A program made the position numbers and the translations under genes. The notes under the pieces were generated by a model. That model was not told the DNA's origin, made no database searches, and saw nothing but the letters and a program-made list of their open reading frames with translations. Of a stretch of DNA of 64,000 nucleotides, positions 1-7,674 are shown one piece after another; the stretch's first letter is position 1; each line of letters opens with the position of its first letter. Source of the DNA: Pseudolabrys sp. (lineage in GTDB: Bacteria > Pseudomonadota > Alphaproteobacteria > Rhizobiales > Xanthobacteraceae). The DNA lies in NCBI GenBank assembly GCA_026125895.1, contig JAHCKG010000020.1, positions 25,953 to 89,952 on the forward strand, read 5' to 3'.

Positions 1-228
1 TTCGTCGAAGGCATGGATGTCGATCGAGACGTCGTCACCGAGGATGCGCCGCTCGGCGCAATCCTTCGCCAGGCCGTAAAGCGAGGCGAGTGAGTTCGAT
101 GGGATCGGCGAGCGCAGCCATTGGATGACGTAACCGTCATCGTCGTAATGCGACGGTTTTACGAGCACCAGGCAGAAGCGCCGAGACGCACCGCCGGATT
201 TGAAAGCGTGGACATGATCCGTCGCCAT
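1..228 (-). CDS. B12-binding radical SAM protein, N-terminal part (cut by window edge)
   Basis: Only the first 76 codons lie in the window, reading leftwards from an ATG at 228. The start reads MATDHVHAFKSGG, followed by FCLVLVKPSHYDDDGYVIQW and then SPIPSNSLASLYGLAKDCAE. This N-terminus resembles cobalamin-binding radical SAM proteins widespread in Rhizobiales, in which a B12-binding Rossmann domain precedes the radical SAM barrel. The CxxxCxxC cluster motif and the rest of the B12 domain would lie outside the window, so the enzyme class rests on recalled similarity of the N-terminus only. The real length and function cannot be judged here. Confidence 0.5.
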   Translation of the reverse strand, partial: MATDHVHAFKSGGASRRFCLVLVKPSHYDDDGYVIQWLRSPIPSNSLASLYGLAKDCAERRILGDDVSIDIHAFDE

Positions 229-341
229 TAAATCAGCTTAACAGCCTGAGGCAGGCCGGCAAGCATTCTCGGGCCATAGTGGCAAAAAGATACTACCGAA
301 CCGCCGTTCTTTCGCGCTGCCGAAGACGCGCGCCCACGAAA

Positions 342-375
342 AAACAGCCGGTAACGCGTAGAATACCGGCTGTTT
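342..375 (-). terminator. Rho-independent terminator of the dadA-like gene
   Basis: On the minus strand a perfect 12-bp inverted repeat (AAACAGCCGGTA and TACCGGCTGTTT) with a 10-nt loop is followed directly by a run of six T. It lies about 20 nt past the stop codon of the leftward DadA-like gene and before the upstream sequence of the radical SAM gene, so it should end the riboswitch-controlled transcript. Confidence 0.85.
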
Positions 376-394
376 GTCAAAGTGGCCGTTCAAT

Positions 395-1687
395 TCAGGC
401 CGCCAGCGGCCCTTTGCCTTCGGCGATCATGTTGGCGACGCGGAAACCGGAACCCGCGCCGAGCGTCCAGCCCAGCGTGCCGTGTCCGGTATTGAGCCAC
501 AGATTGCGGTAGCGCGTGCGTCCCACGTAAGGAATGTTGGATGGCGTGGTCGGCCGCAAGCCGCTCCAGAATGTCGCGGCGTCGAAATTGCCCGCGTGCG
601 GAAACAGCTTGCGGACATTGTCGATGATCGCCCGGCAGCGCGTCCGGTTGAGGTCGCGCGAATAGCCGGCGAGTTCCGCGGTGCCGGCGACGCGCAGCCG
701 GTCGCCGAGGTTCGAATAAACAAGCTTGTATTCGTCGTCGGTAAGGCTCGTCACCGGCGCCCTGTTGGAGCCGCCGGTCGGGATCGTCACCGAATAGCCC
801 TTGGCCGGCTGGATGTTGAGGCTGACGCCATAGGGCCGCAAGAATGGCGCCGACCACGAACCGAGGCTGACGACAACGTCGCGGGCGCCCAACGTCCTGT
901 AACCTTCCGGCCCGACGACCTCGACGCTCGACACCTGCCCGGTGCCGCGATCGGCCTGGAGCGCCGTAACCTGCGTGCTGTACAGGAAGGCGCCACCCAT
1001 CCGCTCGCAGACCTGCGCCAGGTTTTGCGTGAACTTGAGCGCGTCGCCGCTTTCATCTTCGGCCGTATAGGTCGCGCCGGCGATGTCGCCGCGGCGGTCG
1101 GCGAAAGCGGGCTCGATCTCGACCACCTTGTCGGCGTCGATGACGGTGCGGTTGCAGCCATATCGCCGCATCAGTTCGGCCACCGGCACCGCCGCCTCGA
1201 ACTCTCTGGCATCGCGATAGAAATGCAGGATGCCCTTGGTTCGTTCGTCGTAATGGAAGCCTTCTTCATGACGGATGGACTGGATCAGCGAGCGGCTCTG
1301 CGTCGCCAGCTTGACGATCTCCGCGGTGTGGCGGCTGGCGCGCTGCGGCAGGCAGTCGACCAGGAATTTGGCGATCCAGAGCCACTGATGGACGTCCATG
1401 CGCGGCCGAAACAGCAGCGGCGCGTCGCTCTTGAACAGCCACTTGAGCACCTTCAGCGGCGCCGACGGATTGGCCCAGGGCTCGGCATGGCTGACCGACA
1501 CCTGACCGCCATTGGCAAAGCTGGTTTCGAGACCGGCTTGCGGCTGGCGGTCGATGACGCAGACCGACTTGCCGTTCTTGAGATTGAAATAGGCCGTGTT
1601 GATGCCGACGACACCGCCGCCGAGGACGATGACGTCGAAATCGTTGCTGATAGCGCTGGTGGCTTGAGGCAGATTTGCTTGAAGCAT
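395..1687 (-). CDS. DadA-like FAD-dependent D-amino acid dehydrogenase / glycine oxidase
   Basis: 430 residues, the usual length for DadA-family flavoproteins that oxidatively deaminate amino acids and pass electrons to the membrane quinone pool. After a short leader the FAD-binding Rossmann motif VIVLGGGVVGINTAYF sits at about residues 19-34, and the segment ETSFANGGQVSVSHAEPW follows, typical of DadA. The C-terminal GHGTLGWTLGAGSGFRVANM segment is the second flavin-contact region. The start ATG at 1687 is preceded by AAGGA at a suitable distance. The gene stands alone between a tandem glycine riboswitch and a strong terminator. The riboswitch suggests that glycine is the physiological substrate or inducer, whereas classical DadA prefers D-alanine. 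Annotation as DadA family is secure; substrate is inference. Confidence 0.88.
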   Translation of the reverse strand: MLQANLPQATSAISNDFDVIVLGGGVVGINTAYFNLKNGKSVCVIDRQPQAGLETSFANGGQVSVSHAEPWANPSAPLKVLKWLFKSDAPLLFRPRMDVHQWLWIAKFLVDCLPQRASRHTAEIVKLATQSRSLIQSIRHEEGFHYDERTKGILHFYRDAREFEAAVPVAELMRRYGCNRTVIDADKVVEIEPAFADRRGDIAGATYTAEDESGDALKFTQNLAQVCERMGGAFLYSTQVTALQADRGTGQVSSVEVVGPEGYRTLGARDVVVSLGSWSAPFLRPYGVSLNIQPAKGYSVTIPTGGSNRAPVTSLTDDEYKLVYSNLGDRLRVAGTAELAGYSRDLNRTRCRAIIDNVRKLFPHAGNFDAATFWSGLRPTTPSNIPYVGRTRYRNLWLNTGHGTLGWTLGAGSGFRVANMIAEGKGPLAA

Positions 1688-1741
1688 TTGGCTCAGGTCC
1701 TTCTGACAGGCGCGCGCAAGCGTCCGCAGACGTCTCGCGTG

Positions 1742-1930
1742 CCCCCTCTGTCATTGGCCTGAGAGCTTCATCGTCCGGCGTCATTGCCGAATACGACTTG
1801 CACCGTCGGCAGGAGCTTGTGGCTCCTTCTTCAGAGGTCGAAGTCCTGGCGAACGGTCCTTTTGCCTGAGAGATTCCGGGGCGGTTGCTCCTTCGGCGCC
1901 AGCTCGATCGCTCGAGCCAGTCTCTCCCGT
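1742..1930 (-). promoter_or_regulatory. Tandem glycine riboswitch (two aptamers)
   Basis: Read on the minus strand, the leader of the DadA-like gene opens with GGGAGAGACTGG and contains ATCTCTCAGGCAAAAGGACC at about 1855-1875 (aptamer I). A second core, AGCTCTCAGGCCAATGACAG, lies at about 1747-1768 (aptamer II) and ends in GAGGGG. These are the conserved P1/P3 core blocks of the gcvT-type glycine riboswitch in its usual two-aptamer arrangement. The second aptamer ends about 54 nt before the ATG at 1687. Glycine riboswitches usually turn on glycine cleavage genes. Here the controlled gene is an FAD amine oxidase. No clear expression-platform terminator was identified, so the switch may act on translation or with a diffuse platform. 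Confidence 0.9.
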
Positions 1931-1990
1931 TCATTGATAGAAATAACCGATTCACCGATAGGAGTCGACCCACCAACGGCGGCAGCCGGC

Positions 1991-2425
1991 CTAACCTTTC
2001 GGCGTATACACAGCCGCCGGGTCGAACTTCCGCTCGGCGTCGCGGAATTCCAGCTTCACCGCCCCGCGCTGGCCGAGCGGCGCGGCGCGATAGAAGCAGG
2101 AGCGGCGGCCGGTGTGGCAGGCTCCCTCGCCTTCCTGATCGACCTTGAGCCAGAGCGCATCCTGATCGCAATCGACGCGCAATTCGCGGACGCGCTGGAC
2201 GTGACCGGAGGTCTCGCCCTTCTTCCAGAGCTTCTTGCGCGAGCGGCTGAAGTACCAGGCCTCGCCGGTCTCGATAGTCTTTGCCAGCGCCTCGGCGTTC
2301 ATGTGCGCGACCATGAGCACGTCGCCGTTGCCGGCGTCGGTCACCACTGCCGTGACGAGACCGTCGGCGTCGAATTTGGGAAGAAGCGCGAGGCCTTCTT
2401 CGATGTCGTGTGAATGTGTGGACAA
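1991..2425 (-). CDS. hisI: Phosphoribosyl-AMP cyclohydrolase
   Basis: Third step of histidine biosynthesis: hydrolytic opening of the adenine ring of phosphoribosyl-AMP, in the cytoplasm. The protein has the family blocks [31 protein letters not shown], the metal-site segment [10 protein letters not shown] and the C-terminal [13 protein letters not shown] with its zinc-binding cysteines. I place the start at a TTG at 2425 ([11 protein letters not shown] follows), which has GGAG 8 nt upstream. This gives 144 residues, normal for stand-alone HisI. A longer reading to 2536 would run through a palindromic repeat and is unlikely. It lies on the same strand as folE, separated by repeats. Confidence 0.93.
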   Translation of the reverse strand: MSTHSHDIEEGLALLPKFDADGLVTAVVTDAGNGDVLMVAHMNAEALAKTIETGEAWYFSRSRKKLWKKGETSGHVQRVRELRVDCDQDALWLKVDQEGEGACHTGRRSCFYRAAPLGQRGAVKLEFRDAERKFDPAAVYTPKG

Positions 2426-2446
2426 GGCGCGCTCCAAACTATCTCC

Positions 2447-2576
2447 GTCACCCTGAGGCGCGAGCCATAGTGCGTGAACACGCGCTATGGCGAGCCTCGA
2501 AGGGCGACGGGCAAAACGTGAAGAACGGGCTGCCATCCTTCGAGGCGCGCCTTACGGCGCGCACCTCAGGATGACG
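2447..2576. repeat. Two palindromic repeat units between folE and hisI
   Basis: Two imperfect palindromes lie side by side: 2447-2470 with 2485-2508 (GTCACCCTGAGGCGCGAGCC type) and 2534-2550 with 2558-2576 (CATCCTTCGAGGCGCGC and its complement ending CTCAGGATGAC). The core TCATCCTGAGGTGCGCG and its complement recur at 59411-59519. They are short, non-coding, hairpin-forming repeats of the intergenic palindrome type found in Bradyrhizobium-like genomes. Confidence 0.85.
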
Positions 2577-2582
2577 GTCTGG

Positions 2583-3236
2583 CTACTTCTCGCGCACCAG
2601 CGACATGAAGCGGACGAGTTCGTTCGGATCGTCGCGGAACGTGCCGGAGAAATGCGTGGTCAGTGTCATCGAGCCCGGCTTGGTGACGCCGCGCAGCGAC
2701 ATGCAGGTATGCTCGGCTTCGAGCATCACCGCGACGCCCTTGGGCTTGAGCACCTCTTCCAGCGCCGTGGCGATCTGCGCCGTCATGTTTTCCTGCGTCT
2801 GCAGGCGCTTGGCGTAGACATCGACCAGCCGCGCCAGCTTCGAGAGCCCCACCACGCGCTCGGTCGGCTTGTAGGCGACATGCGCCTTGCCGAAGAACGG
2901 CATCATGTGGTGCTCGCAGTGCGAGTTGAAGGTAATGTCCTTGACCAGAACGAAGTCGGCATAGCCGGAGGTTTCGGAGAAGGTGCGGTCGAGCGCCTCG
3001 GCCGGGCATTCGCGGTAGCCCTGAAACAGCTCATCATAGGCATCGACCACGCGCTTCGGCGTGTCGAGCACGCCCTCGCGTTTGGCGTCGTCGCCGGCAT
3101 AGGCGATGAGCACGCGGACGGCGGCCTCGGCCTCCTCGCGCGACGGGCGGGGCCCCGGAGGGGTCGGCGCGGCGCTGACATGGTCGGACAGGCCCTGCTT
3201 GTCCCAGGGCTTAATGATCTTGCTCTTGGCGTCCAT
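2583..3236 (-). CDS. folE: GTP cyclohydrolase I
   Basis: Converts GTP to 7,8-dihydroneopterin triphosphate, the first step of folate biosynthesis. The 217 residues include the zinc and catalytic signature [18 protein letters not shown] at about 102-119, [21 protein letters not shown], and CMSLRGV carrying the third zinc ligand. The start ATG at 3236 ([11 protein letters not shown]) has GGAG 9 nt upstream; an in-frame start at 3269 lacks a comparable site. The N-terminal 35 residues are proline-rich and variable, as in alphaproteobacterial FolE. It lies upstream of hisI on the same strand and divergent from the NifU-like gene. Confidence 0.95.
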   Translation of the reverse strand: MDAKSKIIKPWDKQGLSDHVSAAPTPPGPRPSREEAEAAVRVLIAYAGDDAKREGVLDTPKRVVDAYDELFQGYRECPAEALDRTFSETSGYADFVLVKDITFNSHCEHHMMPFFGKAHVAYKPTERVVGLSKLARLVDVYAKRLQTQENMTAQIATALEEVLKPKGVAVMLEAEHTCMSLRGVTKPGSMTLTTHFSGTFRDDPNELVRFMSLVREK

Positions 3237-3493
3237 AACGGTCTCCGTTCGACCGGGGCATGCCTTCAAGGGGCAGCACCGGGAGTGTCACCGGGGTGGC
3301 CGCGCTTTTCCGCCCAGCTCAGGCGGTCGGACGCCGCAATCCCATTCTGCATGGCCCTTATAGCAAGGGACCATGGGCTCCGAGGCCGAGAACCCTTCTC
3401 GTACCGGCGGGCCGCCCCCTATATATTGCTTTGTACGTACCAGGCAACGTGCCGGATGACCGGCCGGATTGCATGGCTTTCAGGTCCAATTCC

Positions 3494-3946
3494 ATGCTAA
3501 ACGACGTCTATAACGCGAAAATCCTCGATCTGGCCGCGCATATCCCGCGCCTCGGCCGCCTGGAGGCGCCGGACGCCACGGCGACCGCCCATTCCAAGTT
3601 GTGCGGCTCGACCGTCACCGTGGACGTGAAGATGGATGCCGGCGCGGTCACGGATTTCGCCCATGACGTCAAAGCCTGCGCTCTCGGCCAGGCCTCGTCC
3701 TCGATCATGGCCCGCCACGTGATCGGCGCGACCCCCGACGAGTTGCGGGGGCTGCGCGAGACCGTGCGCAAGATGCTCAAGGAGAACGGCCCGCCGCCCC
3801 AGGGCAAATGGGCCGACGTCGCGTTCCTCGAGCCGGTCCGCGACTACAAGGCCCGCCACGCCTCGACCCTGCTGACCTTCGATGCCGTGGTGAAGGCGGT
3901 CGATGAGATCGAGGCTAAAAAAGGCGCCAAGCAGGCGGCCGAGTAG
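3494..3946 (+). CDS. NifU/IscU-like iron-sulfur scaffold-type protein
   Basis: 150 residues with the NifU_N/IscU fold signature. Two of the three scaffold cysteines are visible, in HSKLCGSTVTVDV (about residue 36) and KACALGQASSSIM (about residue 63). Where IscU and SufU carry the third cysteine the sequence reads DYKARHAST, with histidine or alanine in place of cysteine. The start ATG at 3494 gives MLNDVYNAKILDL; an alternative ATG lies at 3473. Downstream, on the same strand, are yidD and thrS. No other isc or suf genes are near. It may be a carrier with an altered cluster site rather than the main assembly scaffold; that is inference. Confidence 0.8.
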   Translation: MLNDVYNAKILDLAAHIPRLGRLEAPDATATAHSKLCGSTVTVDVKMDAGAVTDFAHDVKACALGQASSSIMARHVIGATPDELRGLRETVRKMLKENGPPPQGKWADVAFLEPVRDYKARHASTLLTFDAVVKAVDEIEAKKGAKQAAE

Positions 3947-3985
3947 GCCCTGCCTGCCCGGCCGCAGCGCCGCCGCGGCAACGTC

Positions 3986-4366
3986 TCAGTCGAACGAGGC
4001 CGATGTGGTGTCGGTCTTGCGGTTGTAGCGCAGGGTGATGCGCGACACCTCGCAAAGGTCGATGTCGTGCCAGACCGCCGATGAATCGTCGTCGTCATAG
4101 ACGACTTTGAGATCCCACTTGCAGGTCTTGCCGGCGCGCGTGAAATGCACGCTTCGCTTCTCGCCGTCCTCGAAATTGTTGTCGCTGTTCTCGAGCAGGT
4201 CGTCCTGCCAGTCGTCCGCCTTGCTCGGCGAGACGTAGACTTCGCTGATGGCGTAGCCGGTACGGTTGACGAGTTCGAAATCCTGTTTGGCTTCCGCATG
4301 CGCCGCGACCGGCAGCATGACGCACAAGCTCAGAGTGATCGCCAACGCGATCAAAGATCGTTTCAT
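3986..4366 (-). CDS. Small secreted protein of unknown function
   Basis: 126 residues with a clear signal peptide: MKRSLIALAITLSL, then a cleavage site after AAHA. The mature part is acidic and polar (DDWQDDLLENSDNNFEDGEK, YDDDDSS) with two cysteines (TCKWDL and DLCEVS) that could form a disulfide. The phrase LVNRTGYAISEVYVSPS is typical of small periplasmic beta-sandwich proteins of Alphaproteobacteria. The ATG at 4366 is chosen because it puts the signal peptide at the N-terminus. Convergent with the NifU-like gene. No function can be assigned. Confidence 0.7.
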   Translation of the reverse strand: MKRSLIALAITLSLCVMLPVAAHAEAKQDFELVNRTGYAISEVYVSPSKADDWQDDLLENSDNNFEDGEKRSVHFTRAGKTCKWDLKVVYDDDDSSAVWHDIDLCEVSRITLRYNRKTDTTSASFD

Positions 4367-4502
4367 GTTTGCCCCCGAAAGAAGATCGGGCGACCATGGC
4401 GCGAGCCCCCTAGGGCTGTAAACTGCAGCCAAAAGGTTTCCGCAGCGAAGCGCGCACGGCACGTAACGAATTTATAAAGAGTTTACCCGCGCGCCTATCC
4501 GG

Positions 4503-5879
4503 CTACTGCGCCGGCGCCATGCCGCCGGTCTTCTGCACCACTGCGGCGTCGGCCCGTTCGCCGAGCGGTTTGGCACAGGCAGCCGCCAGTTGGGGGAAGT
4601 TCTGCGGTGCGCCGGTGTTGCCGATCCTGATGACGGTGAGCGCGTCGTCGCTGCTGGTCTCGACAACCACTGAGCGGAATCCCGCCGAGAAATGACGGAC
4701 GACATCGGCCGACACCGAGCCGACGGCCAGGGTCCGCAACATCCGGTCGTCATCGTCGCGGCCGCTGGCAACGATCTTCAACGGCGCGCGGTTCTTGCCG
4801 ATGCGCAGCGTGACGCCGTCGAGCTGCGGCGGCAGCGCCAGCCCGTCGCCGGCATAGCGGCGCTCGACATAGCTCATCTCGAATTTATCGCCCGCGCCGC
4901 ATGACAGAATCAGATCGAAGCTGCCGATCTGGTCGCCCTCCACCGTCAGCGGATGGCGGCGCGCCAGCATCATGCCGCCGTCGCGATTGAGCAGGGCCCA
5001 GCTCCGTTCGCTGATCGGCATGGCTTTGGCGGCCAGCTTGGCGCCATTGGTCATCGGCCGGTCGGGACGGGCCGGCGTGCGCGTCGTCGGGGACGTCGCC
5101 GCCGTCGGCGCCGTCGTCATCGCAGTCACTTCCGGCATCGCCGGGCCTTCGGTGGCAAGGCGTGTATGGGTCAGTTCGTCCCGCGACATGACATGCAGCG
5201 GCTCCCACGGCGGGATGCGCAGCGCGAGGTCGAGCAGATCCATCGACGCGCCCATGTCCTCGGTGAAGCGCGCCAGGCGGCCGATATCGCGTTGCACCAG
5301 CACCAGGTCTTCCGCCGAATAATTCGCCGCCGTCGGATCCTCGCGGCGATCGCCGAGCCAGATCTGATGCACCATGACGCGGGCTTCGGCGGGCACGGTG
5401 CGCTTGATGCCGCCGAGCATGACGAAGGCACACATCGACTCGCAATCGGCATAAGGCGACAGTTTCGCGCGCGGAACTTTCGCGCTTCGGGGCTGGTCGG
5501 CGAGATCGACGACGCGGCCGACCATCGTCGACAGCCGGGCGGCGCGGATTTCGCGGCCGAGCGCGATGGCGCCGAGCACCGAACCTCCGTCGGAATCCAT
5601 CACCACGGTGGCATTGCCGAGATCGTGCCCCTGGGCCACCACGGTCTGCATGAAGCTCTTGAAATCGCGCGGGCTGTCCGCGGTGATAGCGCCGGCAGCC
5701 GAGACATAGAGGCTGCATCCTGCCCCGCACTGCGCCCCCGGCCCTTCCATGCGCAACTCGAAGCGCATCGGCAGTGTGCGGTTGTCGGCTCCGGCGGGCG
5801 TCGTCACGCCGGCGGCGAACAGGGCAGCGACGCCAAGCGCGCCGGAAAGGGTGCCAATCAGCTTGAGGGAACTTCGCAT
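4503..5879 (-). CDS. Periplasmic ClpP/crotonase-like protein (COG3904 type)
   Basis: 458 residues starting MRSSLKLIGTLSGALG with a signal peptide ending near PAGADN. The first half resembles predicted periplasmic ClpP-fold proteins: VVMDSDGGSVLGAIALGREI (about 90-110) matches the oxyanion strand and turn, YADCESMCAFVMLGG (about 148-162) carries the candidate nucleophile serine, and ARVMVHQIWLG (about 169-179) the candidate histidine. A proline/threonine-rich linker (about 270-300) leads to a second domain of unknown type with SWALLNRDGGMML and SFDLILSCGAGDKFEM. The protein probably acts in the periplasm as a protease or peptide-binding relative. The start ATG at 5879 fits the signal peptide. 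Confidence 0.65.
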   Translation of the reverse strand: MRSSLKLIGTLSGALGVAALFAAGVTTPAGADNRTLPMRFELRMEGPGAQCGAGCSLYVSAAGAITADSPRDFKSFMQTVVAQGHDLGNATVVMDSDGGSVLGAIALGREIRAARLSTMVGRVVDLADQPRSAKVPRAKLSPYADCESMCAFVMLGGIKRTVPAEARVMVHQIWLGDRREDPTAANYSAEDLVLVQRDIGRLARFTEDMGASMDLLDLALRIPPWEPLHVMSRDELTHTRLATEGPAMPEVTAMTTAPTAATSPTTRTPARPDRPMTNGAKLAAKAMPISERSWALLNRDGGMMLARRHPLTVEGDQIGSFDLILSCGAGDKFEMSYVERRYAGDGLALPPQLDGVTLRIGKNRAPLKIVASGRDDDDRMLRTLAVGSVSADVVRHFSAGFRSVVVETSSDDALTVIRIGNTGAPQNFPQLAAACAKPLGERADAAVVQKTGGMAPAQ

Positions 5880-6235
5880 CTTTCCCCTTTTGCCGCCTCC
5901 GACGAAAATATTTCGTACGGCGCGGAACCGGAACCCTTTTGCCGCATTGAAGCAGCGGAGGATTCTATCGCAGTTGAAGGCCCGCGGTCGCAACGGCAGC
6001 GTAAACGCTGTGCGAGAGCGCTTGTTTGCGCCTCGTCAAATGTCCGACACAGAACCCCCGATTGTCTTATTTAATATCGGCGCTCAGATTCCCGCTAGTG
6101 CAAAAAGGTCGCTATCCCTGCCCCAATTTGCTTGAAAGCTGAGCAGTTCCAACGCCATGGAACTCAATGCCATGGAACTCAGCGCGGGAACTTTGCTAAG
6201 AGCGTCGGATCGGTATCGGCTGCGAAGGCTTTCGA
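5880..6235. other. Intergenic region without a recognised gene
   Basis: 356 nt between the divergent ClpP-like gene and yidD. It is less GC-rich in places (AATATTTCGTACGG, TCTTATTTAATATCGG) and should hold promoters for both genes. A short direct repeat, ATGGAACTCAATGCC then ATGGAACTCAGC, lies at about 6157-6183. No RNA gene or terminator was recognised. Confidence 0.4.
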
Positions 6236-6568
6236 TTGAGCGACAAGAAACCAATTCCCGATCGCCCCGGACCGGCGCAGATTCCGCGCGCGTTCGGTCG
6301 CGGCCTCGTCGCCGTCTACCGCTATACATTGTCACCACTCCTCGGTCCGCGGTGCCGGCATCTGCCGAGTTGCTCGGAATATGCCGACGAGGCCATTAGC
6401 CGCTTCGGGCTATGGGCCGGTGGATGGATGGCCCTCGCGCGAATCCTGCGTTGTCATCCATGGGGCACGCACGGCCTCGATTTCGTGCCGCCTGCCCTGC
6501 CTTCCGACGCCCACTGGTGGGCGCCCTGGCGCTACGGGCGCTGGCACGGTACGCGCTCCGAGCCCTAG
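6236..6568 (+). CDS. yidD: Membrane protein insertion efficiency factor YidD
   Basis: 110-residue UPF0161 protein that assists YidC-mediated insertion of inner-membrane proteins. The family block YRYTLSPLLGPRCRHLPSCSEYADEAI is complete (about residues 28-54), followed by GGWMALARILRCHPWGTHGLDFVPP. The start is a TTG at 6236 with GAAGG a few bases upstream. Unlike in many bacteria it is not next to rpmH, rnpA or yidC. It lies between a ClpP-like protein and thrS, a placement seen in Rhizobiales. Confidence 0.93.
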   Translation: MSDKKPIPDRPGPAQIPRAFGRGLVAVYRYTLSPLLGPRCRHLPSCSEYADEAISRFGLWAGGWMALARILRCHPWGTHGLDFVPPALPSDAHWWAPWRYGRWHGTRSEP

Positions 6569-6640
6569 ACAACAGGAACCGGGTGGCCGCATCGCACGGG
6601 TTCGCGGCACACGGATCACGTTGGACACGAGAGAACGAGC

Positions 6641-7564
6641 ATGCGAACGGCCAGCGACCCGATCCCGATGCACCGGCAGGACTGGCTGCTGCTCGTTGTT
6701 TTGTCGGTGCTGTGGGGCGGCTCGTTCTTCTTCAACGGCGTGGCGCTGCGTGAACTGCCGCCGCTGACTGTGGCGCTGGCCCGCGTCGCGCTCGGCGCGC
6801 TCTGCCTGCTCATCGTCATTCGTCCGCTCGGCGGTTCGCTGCCGAAGCGCGCGGCCGACTGGTTGCCCTTCGCCATCATGGGACTCGTGAACAATGTCAT
6901 CCCGTTCTCGCTGTTTCTGATCGCGCAGACCGTGATCTCGAGCGGGCTGGCCGCGGTGCTCAACGCGACGACGCCGCTGTTCGCGGTGCTGGTGATGGCG
7001 GCGGCCGGCGAGGAGCGCCTGACCGGACAGCGCATCGCCGGCGTGCTGATCGGCATCGGCGGCGTGGCGCTGCTCCGCGCGCCGGGCCTGAGCGCCTCCG
7101 ATCAGATGCTCGGCATCGTGCTCTGCCTTGGCGCTGCGCTGAGCTATGGCTTTGCCGGCTATTGGGGCCGCCGTGCGCTCAAGGGCGTGCCGCCGATCAC
7201 CTCGGCCACCGGCCAGCTCATCTGCTCGACGCCGGTGATGGCGGTTGCGGCCGCGTTCATCGACCGGCCGTGGACGCTGCCCGTGCCCGGGCTTGCCACC
7301 TGGGCGGCGCTGGCCGGCCTCGCCACGTTGTCCACGGCGCTCGCCTACATCCTGTTCTTCCGCATCCTCAACCGCTCCGGCGCGGTCAATGTCGTCCTGG
7401 TCACCCTGCTGATCCCGGTGACGACCATCCTGCTCGGCGTCTTCATCCTCGATGAACCGTTCACCGCCAACGAGATCATCGGCGCGCTCATCATCGCCGC
7501 CTCGCTCCTGGTCATCGATGGCCGCGTGCTAACCTGGCTGCGGCGGCGGGCCTTCCCGGCCTGA
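6641..7564 (+). CDS. EamA/DMT-family transporter
   Basis: 307 residues made of about ten hydrophobic helices in two EamA repeats. The first begins [21 protein letters not shown] (about 14-34), and the second covers about residues 155-300 with [18 protein letters not shown] at its start. The family includes exporters of amino acids and metabolites; substrate cannot be read from sequence. It lies 110 nt before thrS on the same strand and 72 nt after yidD. Confidence 0.88.
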   Translation: MRTASDPIPMHRQDWLLLVVLSVLWGGSFFFNGVALRELPPLTVALARVALGALCLLIVIRPLGGSLPKRAADWLPFAIMGLVNNVIPFSLFLIAQTVISSGLAAVLNATTPLFAVLVMAAAGEERLTGQRIAGVLIGIGGVALLRAPGLSASDQMLGIVLCLGAALSYGFAGYWGRRALKGVPPITSATGQLICSTPVMAVAAAFIDRPWTLPVPGLATWAALAGLATLSTALAYILFFRILNRSGAVNVVLVTLLIPVTTILLGVFILDEPFTANEIIGALIIAASLLVIDGRVLTWLRRRAFPA

Positions 7565-7674
7565 GGCCGCTTGCACGGCCCGATTCGCCTGCTATATCGG
7601 GCTTCTTGCGCCTCCCCGGCGCCACATCCGCTTACCCGCGCTCGTTCGCGGGAGTGAGCAACAGGAGAATACCT

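Noticed and set aside
374-1762. Long rightward open frame opposite the DadA-like gene
   Set aside because: It is the complement of a well-supported flavoprotein gene and its riboswitch. The translation is Arg/Ala/Asp-rich without a recognisable domain, as expected for shadow frames in GC-rich DNA.
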